A DNA stretch of 64,000 bases from Collimonas fungivorans (GCF_001584145.1 NZ_CP013232.1:3224001-3288000), one strand, 5' to 3'. Shown: positions 1-9,678, numbered from the stretch's first letter. Made by a program: numbers and translations. Notes: a model not told the origin generated them from the letters alone.

Positions 1-72
1 AACGCATGGTTCCTCCAAAATATCTAATGGGTAGAAAATTGGGACAGACCTGCTGATTTCAAGTTAGACGAT

Positions 73-98
73 AAAAAGCCCTTCACAGAGGAAGGGCT
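73..98 (-). terminator. Rho-independent terminator after the small membrane protein gene
   Basis: Perfect 8-bp stem (AGCCCTTC / GAAGGGCT) with a 6-nt loop. The A-run at 73-77 becomes a T-run when read on the minus strand, so it terminates transcripts of the minus-strand gene ending at 122. Confidence 0.75.
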
Positions 99-121
99 GG
101 CATGGCATCCGTAAAACCGGA

Positions 122-451
122 CTATTTGATGTGCGTGGCCATGAAGTAGGTCACGGCTACCAGCGCAGAACCGAAGCCGCAGACAAACGTCACCAGCCGC
201 CAGGTCTGGTCCGTCATTTCCCTGTGCATGTCGGCGCTGGTGGCGGTCTGGTCCAGGCGCGTTTCTATCCGCGCCAGCCGGTCGCGCGCTTCAGTGACAA
301 AGTCAGTGACACATTCTTCAAGTTTCAGAACCCTGGTTTCCATGTTTTCATCATAGCCACCGCCGTCGCCGCCGTCAAATGATCGCCTCTGCGGATTTTT
401 TGTTTTGTTTACCTCTTCTCGCAGATAAACAGCTTTAGACCTAGCTTCCAT
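122..451 (-). CDS. Small coiled-coil protein with C-terminal membrane anchor
   Basis: Predicted 109-aa protein of unknown function. The middle (METRVLKLEE through ARIETRLDQ) has heptad-like spacing typical of a short coiled coil, and the last 25 residues (WRLVTFVCGFGSALVAVTYFMA) form one hydrophobic segment, so it is probably a tail-anchored inner-membrane protein. This architecture resembles small XhlA/phage-type membrane proteins common in Burkholderiales, but I see no phage genes beside it. I chose the ATG at 451 because GGGGAG lies 7 nt upstream; an ATG-like start 15 nt earlier is possible. It has its own terminator. Function is not assigned. Confidence 0.6.
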   Translation of the reverse strand: MEARSKAVYLREEVNKTKNPQRRSFDGGDGGGYDENMETRVLKLEECVTDFVTEARDRLARIETRLDQTATSADMHREMTDQTWRLVTFVCGFGSALVAVTYFMATHIK

Positions 452-583
452 CGCCAGTCTCCCCATATCGAGTCATCCCAGCCAATGTATTTTCTTTTTA
501 TCAAGAAGTCTTTAAGAGACGTCCTAAATCAGAAAACCAAGGCGCGATAAGTCGCAAAACCGATATGCCGACCGCCAGCCAGC

Positions 584-1072
584 TCACTTCTTGCTTTCGC
601 GCATAGGCAGCGGCAAGGCGTCCTGCTCCCATTTGGCCAGCGCCTCGTCGTCGGTGCTGCGGGCGTCAATCCAGCGCGCGCCTTGTTCCGTGTGTTCCTT
701 TTTCCAGAACGGCGCTGCGGTTTTCAGGTAGTCGATGATGTATTCGCAGGCGGCGAAGGCATCGCCGCGATGCGCCGAACTCACCGCTACCAGCACTATC
801 TGGTCCAGCGGCAGCAAGGGGCCGATGCGGTGTATCACCAAGGCGTCGAAGATGTCCCAGCGTTGTTTGGCCTGTTCGACGATGGCCGCCAGGGCTTTCT
901 CTGTCATGCCGGGATAATGCTCCAGCTCCATCTGGGCGACGGCGCTGCCATCGTTCAGATCGCGCACGGTGCCGAGGAAGCTGACGACAGCGCCGATCTT
1001 GGGATTGGACAGCCGCAGCTGCGCCAGCTCGGCGGCAAAATCGAAATCCTCAGCCTGAACACGGATGGGCAT
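584..1072 (-). CDS. moaE: Molybdopterin synthase catalytic subunit MoaE
   Basis: Large subunit of molybdopterin synthase, which with thiocarboxylated MoaD inserts the dithiolene sulfurs into precursor Z (cPMP) in molybdenum cofactor biosynthesis. The 162-aa length is normal. It shows the family pattern: the GAVVSFLGTVRD segment near residue 30, the HRIG..P segment mid-protein, the SAHRGDAF segment, and the catalytic lysine region KTAAPFWKKE. The ATG at 1072 is preferred over an upstream TTG because GAGG lies 8 nt before it. It is last in a minus-strand run thrC-moeA-moaD-moaE with gaps of only 17-33 nt, so it is probably co-transcribed with them. Confidence 0.95.
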   Translation of the reverse strand: MPIRVQAEDFDFAAELAQLRLSNPKIGAVVSFLGTVRDLNDGSAVAQMELEHYPGMTEKALAAIVEQAKQRWDIFDALVIHRIGPLLPLDQIVLVAVSSAHRGDAFAACEYIIDYLKTAAPFWKKEHTEQGARWIDARSTDDEALAKWEQDALPLPMRESKK

Positions 1073-1105
1073 AGTCAAGACCTCACGGACAACAACAAAC
1101 CAGGA

Positions 1106-1363
1106 TCAGCCGCCGGTGACCGGCGGGAAAAAAGCCACTTCGCCGCTCTCGGCCAGGGCTGTATCGGCGCTCGCCAGTTCCTGGTTGAACGCCATGCGCA
1201 GGGAGCGCCCCTCAGCCAGCACCTCGGCCCAGACCGGGCCGCGTGTGCGCAAGAAAACACGCAACTCGCCGACGGTAGCGATCGAAGCCGGCAACTCCAG
1301 CGTTTCTTGCGACAGGTTGAGCGCCTCGCGGATACTGGCAAAAAAGCGCAGCTGGATTTTCAT
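1106..1363 (-). CDS. moaD: Molybdopterin synthase sulfur carrier subunit MoaD
   Basis: 85-aa ubiquitin-like sulfur carrier that ends in the required Gly-Gly (PVTGG). That terminus is adenylated and thiocarboxylated (by MoeB) and donates sulfur within the MoaD-MoaE complex. It begins MKIQLRFFASIRE, the typical beta-grasp first strand. The start at 1363 fits this family better than the in-frame alternative 27 nt upstream. It lies between moeA (gap 30 nt) and moaE (gap 33 nt), consistent with a single moco operon. Confidence 0.93.
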   Translation of the reverse strand: MKIQLRFFASIREALNLSQETLELPASIATVGELRVFLRTRGPVWAEVLAEGRSLRMAFNQELASADTALAESGEVAFFPPVTGG

Positions 1364-1393
1364 TACATTCTCTTTTTCAAGCAAATACAAGTT

Positions 1394-2628
1394 TTACAGT
1401 AGAGCAGAAAACGGCAGGAAGCGCAGCGCATCGCCCTTGGCGATGGTTTTTCCGGCCGGATTATCGACCAGGCCGTCGCCCCAGACGGTGGAAGTCAGTA
1501 CACCCGAACCTTGCTGCGGGAACAGGTCGAGGCCGCCGCTGGCGTTGATTCTTGCGCGCAGAAATTCCTGGCGGCGGTCGGCCTTGGGCCAGTCGAAATC
1601 GGCGCGCATGGCGATTGCCTGCGGCGCCAGCCCGCTTGCCGCCACCCCTTGCTGGTGCAGGATGAAGGGCCGCACAAAGATCAGGAAGGTGACAAAACTG
1701 GATACCGGATTGCCGGGCAAGCCGATAAAGAAGGCAGTGCCGCCCGCGGCGCGGCGGACTTCGCCGAAGGCTAGCGGTTTCCCGGCTTCATGGCGATCTG
1801 CCACATGTTCAGGCGCCCTTCCGCCTCCACCGCCGGCTTGACATGATCTTCCTCACCGACCGACACGCCGCCCGAGGTAAGGATCAAATCATGTCCTTGC
1901 GCGGCAACGCGCAGCGCCTCGCGGGTTGCTTCGCGGTTGTCGGGGACAATGCCGTAATCGCTGATTTCGCAGCCCAGGTTTTCCAGCAGGCCGCGCAAGA
2001 CGAACCGGTTCGAGTTATAGATGGCGCCCGGCTTCAATGGCTGGCCGGGCATGGCCAGTTCGTCGCCGGTGAAAAACACCGCCACCCGCAGCTTGCGCAG
2101 CACCGGCAATGTTTCCAGGCCGACCGAGGCCGCCAGGCCGAGATGCTGCGGCCGCAGGCGTGTACCGGCAGGCAGGATCACGCTGCCGCTGCGGATATCT
2201 TCACCGGCGCGGCGCACCCATTCGCCGGCAGCCGGCGCATGTTTGATGAGGACTGCATCGCCGTCGGCCTCGCACATTTCCTGCATGACCACGGCATCGG
2301 CGCCTTCCGGAATCATGCCGCCGGTAAAGATGCGGGCGGCAGTGCCGGCCTGCAGCGGCGCACCGACATGGCCGGCGGGAATCCGCTGCGAGATGGGTAA
2401 CCGCGCAGCACCGCCGGCGCAATTCGCGGCGCGCACTGCATAACCGTCCATTTGCGTATTGTCCGCCGGCGGCACGTTGAGCTGGGAAACCTGGGCATCC
2501 GCCAGTATCCGGCCGTTGGCGGACAGCGTCGGGATCCGCTCTGCGGCGGTGCTGTCAACCAGCGGCCGCGGCGCCGCCAGCAGTATATCGAGGGCTTCGT
2601 CGACAGATAACATCGGAGGTTTTTGCAT
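1394..2628 (-). pseudogene. moeA: Molybdopterin molybdenumtransferase MoeA, frameshifted as read
   Basis: MoeA inserts molybdate into adenylylated molybdopterin. The reading frame from 2628 runs through the MPT-binding region (PPADNTQMDGYAVR, GAIYNSNRF, LTSGGVSVGEEDHVK) to MWQIAMKPG, then hits TAG at 1771-1773. The rest (KPLAFGE...FIGLPGNPVSS...) continues in the next frame to 1394. One missing A in the run at 1778-1780 (GGAAACCG instead of GGAAAACCG) explains the break: restoring it gives AMKPGKPLAFG, the family consensus, and a 411-aa protein, the usual MoeA length. No other damage is visible. It may be a sequencing error or a very recent mutation. It lies 17 nt after thrC and 30 nt before moaD. 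Confidence 0.9.
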
Positions 2629-2645
2629 GTCTGGTCGCAGCCGGC

Positions 2646-4105
2646 TTACAGGCCGGTATGGCCGGCGATGAAAGTCTTCACCTGCGCCACGTCGGCCGCC
2701 ATCACTTCGAAGCGCTGCGGCAGCGCTTCTATGTTTTCAAAACCGGCCGGGCGCTCGGCGTCGCGCCCCAGCGCTTCGCGGATGGTTTCGTTGAACTTGG
2801 CCGGCAAGGCGGTTTCCAGCACGATCATCGGCACGCCCGGGACCATGTATTCGCGCGCCACCTTGACGCCGTCGGCGGTGTGGGTGTCGATGGTGACGCC
2901 GTAACGCTGTTCGATATCGCGGATGGTAGCTAACCGGTCCTGATGGGTCGACTTGCCGGACTGGAAGCCGAAACGGCCGATCTTGGCAAATTCATCGCCA
3001 TCGCTGCCGGGCCGCCCGCCAGGCTGAAGCCGCCCGCGGTTTCCACCTTGTGGAACAAGGCGCGCACGCGCTCGCTGTCGCCATCCAGCAAATCGTGGAT
3101 GAAGCGTTCGAAATTGGAAGCCTTGCTGATATCCATGCTGGGGCTGCTGGTGTGATAGGTCTCGGCCGACTTGCGCACGCGGTAGATGCCGGTGCGGAAA
3201 AATTCGTCGAGCACGTCGTTCTCGTTGGTGGCCGCCACCAGCTTATCGATGGGCAAACCCATCATGCGTGCGATATGCCCGGCGCAGATGTTGCCGAAAT
3301 TGCCCGACGGAACTGTGAACGATACCTTCTGGTCGTTGCTGGTGGTCGCGCTCAGGTAGCCGCGGAAGTAATACACCACCTGCGCCACCACGCGCGCCCA
3401 GTTGATCGAATTGACGGTGCCGATTTTCTGGCTGGCCTTGAAGGCGTGGTCGTTGGATACCGCCTTGACCATGTCCTGGCAATCGTCGAACACGCCTTCG
3501 ACCGCGATATTGAAGATGTTCGGATCCTGCAGGCTGAACATCTGCGCGGTCTGGAATGCGCTCATCTTCTTGTGCGGCGACAGCATGAAGACGCGTATGC
3601 CTTTTTTGCCGCGCATCGCATATTCCGCCGCGCTGCCGGTATCGCCGGAGGTAGCGCCGAAAATGTTCAGCTTGGCGTCGTTCTTGGCCAGCGTATATTC
3701 GAACAGGTTGCCCAGCAGCTGCATCGCCATGTCCTTGAAGGCGAGCGTTGGACCGTTTGACAGCCCTTGCAGCAGCAGCTTGCCGCCGTCCTTTTCTTCC
3801 AGCACGCGCAAAGGTGTGATCTGGCCGGCGTCTTCGCCCGCCCGCGCATTGCGGTACACCTCGGCGCTGTAGGTCTTGTGCGCCAGGGCCTTCAGATCGG
3901 CCGCCGGCACATCGGTGGCAAATTTCTTCAACACTTCAAACGCCAGGTCGGCATAAGACAGGCCGCGCCACTGATCCAGCTCGGCGCCGGTGACTTGCGG
4001 ATATTTTTCAGGCAGGTACAAACCGCCATCCGGGGCCAGGCCGCCTAACAGGATTTCGGAAAAATTTTGAGCAGCTGCGTGGCCGCGAGTCGAAACATAA
4101 TGCAT
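2646..4105 (-). pseudogene. thrC: Threonine synthase ThrC, frameshifted as read
   Basis: Converts O-phosphohomoserine to threonine with PLP. The N-terminal frame (MHYVSTRGHAA...) carries the PLP-lysine region GPTLAFKDMAMQLL, the GATSGDTGSAA loop and VPSGNFGNICAG. The frame is lost near 2995-3010, after FSLAGG. The other frame resumes with SDGDEFAKIGRFGFQSGKS and ends in FIAGHTGL at 2646. One missing base in the GGCCCGGC stretch restores a 486-aa protein, the normal length of the long proteobacterial ThrC. Both halves are otherwise intact, so a sequencing indel is likely; a true mutation would cause threonine auxotrophy. The usual partner hom is not adjacent upstream. Confidence 0.92.
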
Positions 4106-4233
4106 ATTGTGGATGGCGTTATTTAAAATTGCGGATCAGGATCAGAATCTGGTTACAAGCTGCTGCTTGCATTATAACGTTCGCTGCCATGCTGCTGTCA
4201 GCTTTGCATAGGCGATGCAAGTGGTTGCCCGGC

Positions 4234-4485
4234 TTATTTTTTCTTCCAGTAGTCGCCGGTCTCTTCGTAGCACTCGACCGCCAGGTCCGAGACTTTCGCC
4301 TCCATGTGCGCCTGTGCATCGGCAATCGCCTGGTTATAGATGCCGGGGCCGATCACCCGCAGGCAGAAGTCGAGCAGCATGCCGGCTTTCAGGTCGCCGA
4401 TCGGCTCGTCCATGTTTTCGTTGAAATAGCGCTGGATGGCCCCAATCAGGTCTTTCTGCTCGCTTTGCTGCAATTTGATCGCCAT
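4234..4485 (-). CDS. DUF2164 family protein
   Basis: 83-aa soluble protein of the uncharacterised DUF2164 family. Recognisable features are the N-terminal MAIKLQQSEQ, the IQRYFNENMDEPIGDLKAGMLLDF core and the closing ECYEETGDYW segment. The ATG at 4485 has AAGGA 7 nt upstream; longer in-frame starts up to 4590 lack a ribosome site. It is transcribed away from gmk and towards thrC (gap 128 nt). Its role is unknown. Confidence 0.85.
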   Translation of the reverse strand: MAIKLQQSEQKDLIGAIQRYFNENMDEPIGDLKAGMLLDFCLRVIGPGIYNQAIADAQAHMEAKVSDLAVECYEETGDYWKKK

Positions 4486-4682
4486 GGGCTGTTCCTTGTC
4501 ATCTGTACATCGCCAAAGCGCAACGTCCGAAGCGCCGGGCTTTTTTGAAAACCCATAAATGTACACCATGGTCCGGGCAACCGTTATCACACAGCCAATA
4601 TACCCGCCGTTTGTCCTATGGGGGAAAGATACAAATCGGCGCTGCAGCCTTATTGCCGCGCTGATACAATGTCACTCTTATA

Positions 4683-4707
4683 TACAAGTATGTTAAATAT
4701 ACTTGTA
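4683..4707. promoter_or_regulatory. Perfect 9-bp inverted repeat upstream of gmk
   Basis: TACAAGTAT (4683-4691), 7-nt spacer, ATACTTGTA (4699-4707), ending 22 nt before the gmk start codon. There is no adjoining T-run, so it is not a terminator. Size and placement between divergent genes fit an operator for a dimeric regulator, but no regulator is identified. Confidence 0.45.
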
Positions 4708-4729
4708 GCTTGCATATTATTCGACTGTC

Positions 4730-5428
4730 ATGACACCACCACTTATACCTGCATCACCAAACGAACTGCTGGCCGGTTCCGCCATGCCGGACGAACATCC
4801 CATGTCCGGCAGCCTGTTCATGGTGGTAGCACCTTCCGGCGCCGGCAAGTCGACGCTGGTCAACGCCCTGCTGGCGCAAGAACAAGCCATCAAGCTGTCG
4901 ATCTCCTACACCACGCGGCCGCCGCGGCCGGGTGAACAGGACGGCCGCGAGTATCATTTCACTACCGTCGAAGACTTCCGCGCCCGCCACAAACAAGGCG
5001 AATTCCTGGAATGGGCCGAAGTCCACACCAATTATTACGGCACTTCGCGCCTGGCGATTGCCGAGCAGATGCAGTCCGGCACTGACGTTTTGCTGGAAAT
5101 CGACTGGCAAGGCGCGCAGCAGGTAAAGAAGCAGTTCCCGCACGCGGTCGGCATTTTTATCCTGCCGCCGTCGATTGCAGCGCTGGAAGACCGCCTGAAA
5201 AAGCGTGGCCAGGATGAGCCGCAGGTCATTACACGCCGCATCCTTGCCGCCGGCGGCGAAATCGCCCACGCTCCCGAGTTTGAATATGTTATTATTAATC
5301 AAGAGTTTGCATCTGCTCTGTCGGAATTAACAGCGATCGTCAAAGCCACTCGCTGCCGCTTTTCCCAGCAGGCAGTGCGCAACGCGTCCTTGTTTGCCCA
5401 ATTAGGCATACACGCCAATTTAAGTTAA
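4730..5428 (+). CDS. gmk: Guanylate kinase
   Basis: Phosphorylates GMP to GDP with ATP. The P-loop GAGKST is near residue 38, followed by the GMP-binding stretch [19 protein letters not shown], the [13 protein letters not shown] strand and a C-terminal lid. The protein as given is 232 aa, longer than the usual ~205 aa. ATGs at 4784 and 4802 would remove a 18-24-residue extension without touching the domain, so the start is uncertain. It begins the gmk-rpoZ-spoT operon typical of beta- and gamma-proteobacteria, coupling GTP supply to (p)ppGpp metabolism. Confidence 0.95.
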   Translation: MTPPLIPASPNELLAGSAMPDEHPMSGSLFMVVAPSGAGKSTLVNALLAQEQAIKLSISYTTRPPRPGEQDGREYHFTTVEDFRARHKQGEFLEWAEVHTNYYGTSRLAIAEQMQSGTDVLLEIDWQGAQQVKKQFPHAVGIFILPPSIAALEDRLKKRGQDEPQVITRRILAAGGEIAHAPEFEYVIINQEFASALSELTAIVKATRCRFSQQAVRNASLFAQLGIHANLS

Positions 5429-5470
5429 TATTAAGTCAACACCCTGCAATACCGTTTTTCCGGAGAATAT

Positions 5471-5674
5471 ATGGCACGCATCACCATCGAAGATTGTTTG
5501 AAACAGATTCCTAACCGCTTCCAGCTGACGCTGTCCGCGACTTATCGCGCACGCCAGCTGCTGCAAGGCCATACCGCCAAGATTGACGCTAAAGACAAGC
5601 CAACCGTAGTCGCCCTGCGTGAAATCGCTGCCGGCAAGATCGGTATCGAAATGCTGAAAAAGGTACCTGGTTAA
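5471..5674 (+). CDS. rpoZ: RNA polymerase omega subunit
   Basis: 67-aa omega subunit, which assists assembly of beta-prime into RNA polymerase and forms part of the ppGpp-binding site 1. The sequence starts [17 protein letters not shown] and contains the conserved [11 protein letters not shown] segment. GGAG lies 5 nt before the ATG. It lies 42 nt after gmk and 33 nt before spoT, so it is co-transcribed with both. Confidence 0.96.
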   Translation: MARITIEDCLKQIPNRFQLTLSATYRARQLLQGHTAKIDAKDKPTVVALREIAAGKIGIEMLKKVPG

Positions 5675-5707
5675 CCATTAACATCATGCGGCTGATAACT
5701 ATCAAGT

Positions 5708-7993
5708 ATGAACCTGACATCTCCAGATTCAAGCCTGTCATCAGCCGCAACCACTAAAAAACGGGCGGCTTCCCCCCGCTCAGCCAGAAAACCCGCGAAC
5801 ACTCCTCCCTTGCCAGATCACCAGCCCGTGCTTCAACCCGGCGTTGCCTCGATCACGCACCTGACCACCAAGCTTGCCGAATACCTGACTCCAGCCGAGC
5901 TGAAGAAAGTCAAGGAAGCGTATCGTTTTTCGGATGAAATGCATCTGGGCCAGATGCGCAAATCCGGCGAACCCTATATCTCGCATCCAATTGCGGTCGC
6001 CGAAATCTGCGCCGACTGGAAGCTCGACGCGCAAGCCATCATGGCTGCCCTGCTGCACGACGTCATGGAAGACCAGGACGTCAAGAAAGACGAGCTGATC
6101 GAACGCTTCGGGGCGCCGGTGGCGACTTTGGTGGATGGTTTGTCGAAGCTGGACAAGATCGAATTCCAGAGCCAGATCGAAGCCCAGGCCGAAAATTTCC
6201 GCAAGATGCTGCTGGCGATGGCGCGTGACGTACGCGTGATCCTGGTCAAGCTGGCCGACCGCCTGCACAACATGCGCACGCTGGGTGTGATGATCCCGGA
6301 GAAGAAACGCCGCATTGCGCGTGAGACCATGGAGGTCTACATCCCGATCGCGCATCGGCTCGGCCTCAACAATATCTACCGCGAACTGCAGGAACTGGCG
6401 TTCTCGCATCTCTATCCGCTGCGCCACCGCACCCTGGCCAAGGCCGTCAAGGCGGCGCGCGGCAACCGCCGCGAGGTGGTCAGCAAGATCCTGGAATCGG
6501 TCAGCACCACGCTGGCGGCGACCGGCATCAATGCGCAGATAGACGGCCGCGAGAAGAGCCTGTTCGGCATTTACCGCAAGATGCACAACAAGCACCTGTC
6601 GTTTTCCCAGGTGCTGGATGTTTACGGCTTCCGCATCGTGGTCGACACCTTCGCCAACTGCTACCTGGCGCTCGGCACCCTGCATGCGCTATACAAGCCG
6701 ATGCCTGGCAAGTTCAAGGATTACATCGCGATTCCCAAGCTGAACGGCTACCAGTCGCTGCACACCACGCTGATCGGCCCTTACGGCACGCCGGTCGAAT
6801 TCCAGATCCGCACCCAAGACATGCATCGCGTCGCCGAATCCGGTGTCGCCGCGCACTGGCTGTACAAGGATGAGGAAGGCAATCTGAGCGATTTGCAGCA
6901 GCGCACCCATGCCTGGCTGCAGTCGCTGCTCGACATCCAGAAACAGACCGGCGATTCAGCCGAGTTCCTGGAGCACGTCAAGGTCGACCTGTTCCCCGAT
7001 TCGGTTTATGTGTTCACGCCGAAGTCGAAAATCATCGCCCTGCCGCGCGGCGCCACGGCGCTGGATTTCGCCTACACCATCCATACCGACGTCGGCGACC
7101 AGACCATCGCCGCCAAGATCAACCACGAACCGGCGCCGCTGCGCACCGAGCTGCATAACGGCGATATCGTCGAAATCATTACCTCGCCCAGTTCGCGCCC
7201 GAGTCCCAACTGGCTCAGCTTCGTACGCACCGGCAAGGCGCGTTCGGCCATCCGCCATCACCTGCGCACCATCAACCTGGGCGAGTCGGTGGAGCTCGGC
7301 CAGCGGCTGTTGTCGCAGGCGCTGGCGATGCTCAACCTGAATCCGGTGCTGGCGCCTATCGTGGTCGACCGCCTGCTCAATGAATCCAGCGCCAAGTCGC
7401 TCGATGAGATCTATGCCGACATCGGCGTCGGCAAACGCATGGCGACCCTGGTGGCGCGCCACATCATGGGCTTGCTGGAAAACGAACCGCTGGTGACGCC
7501 GCTGCTTGACATGGAAGGCGTCGCCGCCCCGGGCAAGATGGATCCGGTGGTGATCTATGGCAGCGAAGGCGTGTCGGTGCAGCTGTCGCCATGCTGCCAG
7601 CCGATTCCGGGCGACCATATCACCGGCCAGCTGAAACGCGACCAGGGCCTGGTGGTGCACGCCGAAGACTGCACTATCGCCAAACGCCAGCGCAACAAGG
7701 ATCCGGACCGCTGGATTGAAGTACTGTGGGGCGAAGACCTGAACCGCCGTTTCGATTGCCGCATCAAGGTGCTGGTGCATAACGACAAAGGCATCCTGGC
7801 CCGCGTCGCCGCCGAAATCGGCGATTCCGACGCCAACATCATCTACGTCAACATGGATGACGACAAGGACCAGCTGATGACCCAGCTGATCTTCACCATC
7901 CAGGTCGAAGACCGGATCCACCTCGCCAGGCTGATGCGCAACGTGCGCCGCATCCGCGGCGTCACGCGGATCCTGCGCGACCGCAGCGGCTAA
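5708..7993 (+). CDS. spoT: Bifunctional (p)ppGpp synthetase/hydrolase SpoT/Rel
   Basis: 761-aa RSH enzyme that makes and degrades (p)ppGpp. The HD hydrolase domain is intact (ALLHDVMED, His-Asp at 117-118; later VKLADRLHNMRTL). The synthetase domain follows (YRKMHNK...VYGFRIVVD, IAIPKLNGYQSLHT), then TGS (VYVFTPKSKIIALPRGATALDFAYTIH), a helical/zinc-finger region (VQLSPCCQPIPGD) and a C-terminal ACT domain. Because the HD motif is complete this is the bifunctional type, not RelA. It is the last gene of gmk-rpoZ-spoT. The extra N-terminal ~45 residues are Ser/Ala/Pro-rich and lack a strong ribosome site, so a later start is possible. Confidence 0.95.
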   Translation: MNLTSPDSSLSSAATTKKRAASPRSARKPANTPPLPDHQPVLQPGVASITHLTTKLAEYLTPAELKKVKEAYRFSDEMHLGQMRKSGEPYISHPIAVAEICADWKLDAQAIMAALLHDVMEDQDVKKDELIERFGAPVATLVDGLSKLDKIEFQSQIEAQAENFRKMLLAMARDVRVILVKLADRLHNMRTLGVMIPEKKRRIARETMEVYIPIAHRLGLNNIYRELQELAFSHLYPLRHRTLAKAVKAARGNRREVVSKILESVSTTLAATGINAQIDGREKSLFGIYRKMHNKHLSFSQVLDVYGFRIVVDTFANCYLALGTLHALYKPMPGKFKDYIAIPKLNGYQSLHTTLIGPYGTPVEFQIRTQDMHRVAESGVAAHWLYKDEEGNLSDLQQRTHAWLQSLLDIQKQTGDSAEFLEHVKVDLFPDSVYVFTPKSKIIALPRGATALDFAYTIHTDVGDQTIAAKINHEPAPLRTELHNGDIVEIITSPSSRPSPNWLSFVRTGKARSAIRHHLRTINLGESVELGQRLLSQALAMLNLNPVLAPIVVDRLLNESSAKSLDEIYADIGVGKRMATLVARHIMGLLENEPLVTPLLDMEGVAAPGKMDPVVIYGSEGVSVQLSPCCQPIPGDHITGQLKRDQGLVVHAEDCTIAKRQRNKDPDRWIEVLWGEDLNRRFDCRIKVLVHNDKGILARVAAEIGDSDANIIYVNMDDDKDQLMTQLIFTIQVEDRIHLARLMRNVRRIRGVTRILRDRSG

Positions 7994-8020
7994 GTTGCCT
8001 GCGCTGCAATCGTAAACGGC

Positions 8021-8500
8021 TTATTGCAGCGTCTGCTTGTGCGGGACCGGCAGCGGCAACTGGAAAACCTCGATACCTTCTTCCGCCAGCTCCTCGCACT
8101 GCTCTGGCGACGCCACGCCGCGAATCCCGTGCTCCGGAACTTCCTTGTAGTGGATCCGGCGCGCTTCCTCGGCAAAACCTTCTCCGACATCCTCAGTGTT
8201 TTCCATGACGTGGCGCGCCATGTCCTGCAGCCGCTGTTTAAACTGCGCCGCCGCAGGTGAATGCGAATGCTTGTTCCCAGCGCCGGTGGTATCAGGTCGG
8301 GCCGCGTCCGGCCGGGCTGCGCCAGGTTTGGCGGCGGACAAATTCAAATGCGGGGCAGACGGAAGTTTGCCGACCTTGAAGCTGTCGCATACCGGGCAGA
8401 CAATCTGCTGTCCGGCAGATTGCGAGACAAAATCCTCCTCGGAAGCAAACCAGCCTTCAAAGCGATGATTCTGTTCGCAACCTAGGTTGTAGACTTTCAT
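8021..8500 (-). CDS. DUF1178 family protein
   Basis: 159-aa protein of unknown function. It starts MKVYNLGCEQNHRFEGWF and has a second CPVC pair, so the N-terminus looks like a small zinc ribbon (C...H, CxxC). The middle is Ala/Pro-rich and variable, and the C-terminus (RRIHYKEVPEHGIRGVASPEQCEELAEEGIEV) is the conserved family block. I chose MKVYNL at 8500 because it matches the family start. It is convergent with spoT and 79 nt downstream of the PEP-mutase-like gene on the same strand. Confidence 0.85.
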   Translation of the reverse strand: MKVYNLGCEQNHRFEGWFASEEDFVSQSAGQQIVCPVCDSFKVGKLPSAPHLNLSAAKPGAARPDAARPDTTGAGNKHSHSPAAAQFKQRLQDMARHVMENTEDVGEGFAEEARRIHYKEVPEHGIRGVASPEQCEELAEEGIEVFQLPLPVPHKQTLQ

Positions 8501-8579
8501 GGTGGGCGGCAATTCTTCAGCACGGAAAAGCAAGGATCTTACACTAACCAGCATATAACTTATTATCAGCGCCTGCTGC

Positions 8580-9413
8580 TTAAAGTTTACCCGCTGCCTG
8601 CAGCATCTCGCTGACCCGGCGTGTACTCACCGCCTCTTCGCCGTAGGTAAACGTGCCATGCTCACGCATCTCTTCAGCTGCGCGTATGAATGCCCCTAAT
8701 GCGGCGCGCGCCAGAGAACCGCCGACGCTGACCCGCTTGACGCCGATTGCGGCCAGTTCCTGCAAGCTGAGTTGCACGCCCTGCAGTCCCATCACCACGT
8801 TCACCGGCTTGTCCAGCGAACTCACTACTGCCGCGATCTCTTCTTGGCTTTTCAGGCCTGGCGCGTACAGCACGTCGGCGCCGGCTTCCTGGTAAGCCTG
8901 GAGCCGCTTGATGGTGTCTTTCAGATCGGCCCGGCCGGCCAGGTAATTTTCCGCCCGCGCAGTCAACGTAAATGGAAAATCCAGGCCGCGCACCGCTTCC
9001 GCCGCTGCACGCACGCGCTCTGCCGCAAGTTCCAGCGCATAAATCGGATCGTCGCGATTGCCGCTGGCGTCTTCGATGGAACCGCCGACAATGCCGGTGA
9101 CGGCAGCCAGCCGGATAGTCTCTGCCACTGTCGCCGGCGCCGCGCCGAAACCATTCTCCAGGTCGGCGCTAAGCGGCAGCTCGGTAGCGGCGGCCAGCTC
9201 GGTCAGATGCGCCATCATCTGATCGCGCCCGATGCCGCCATCCAGCTGCCCGCGCGAAAAGGCAAAACCGGCGCTGGTGCTGGCCAATGCTTCGAAACCG
9301 AGCAAAGCCAGCAGCCTGGCGCTGCCGATATCCCACGGATTGGGAATGATGAAAGCCCCTTCCCGTTTGTGAAGCTGCTGAAACATACGCGCTTTTTCAA
9401 CCTGAGATTGCAT
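8580..9413 (-). CDS. Isocitrate lyase / PEP mutase family protein
   Basis: 277-aa TIM-barrel enzyme of the PEP mutase/isocitrate lyase superfamily. Recognisable segments: IIPNPWDIGSARLLALLGF at the first strand, the STSAG phosphate/substrate-binding stretch, LSADLENGFG (metal-binding acidic residues) and GSIEDASG. It lacks the KKCGH catalytic motif of true isocitrate or methylisocitrate lyases, so the substrate cannot be assigned; related proteins include oxaloacetate decarboxylases and carboxyvinyl-carboxyphosphonate phosphorylmutase-like enzymes. No phosphonate genes are near it. It could share a transcript with the DUF1178 gene downstream. Confidence 0.85.
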   Translation of the reverse strand: MQSQVEKARMFQQLHKREGAFIIPNPWDIGSARLLALLGFEALASTSAGFAFSRGQLDGGIGRDQMMAHLTELAAATELPLSADLENGFGAAPATVAETIRLAAVTGIVGGSIEDASGNRDDPIYALELAAERVRAAAEAVRGLDFPFTLTARAENYLAGRADLKDTIKRLQAYQEAGADVLYAPGLKSQEEIAAVVSSLDKPVNVVMGLQGVQLSLQELAAIGVKRVSVGGSLARAALGAFIRAAEEMREHGTFTYGEEAVSTRRVSEMLQAAGKL

Positions 9414-9678
9414 CCAATACCTCTGCTAGAAAATCATCGGCAAGGAATTTTTCACGCGAAAAATTCTTGCCTATTGCCAATTCATATCAGTAACTACAGT
9501 GTCATCCAGGCACAAACATTACCACCGGCAACTACTTTGCGCAGCACGCCGCCCAAGACGCCCGAAAAAACACGATGGGTAGCGAATCTCTATTAGCTTA
9601 CCGGCGATTTGTTTCCTAGAATGAAATCCAGAAGGGAATTGCAGTTGTTGGATCTGGAGCGGCAAATCAGGGGGCAAT

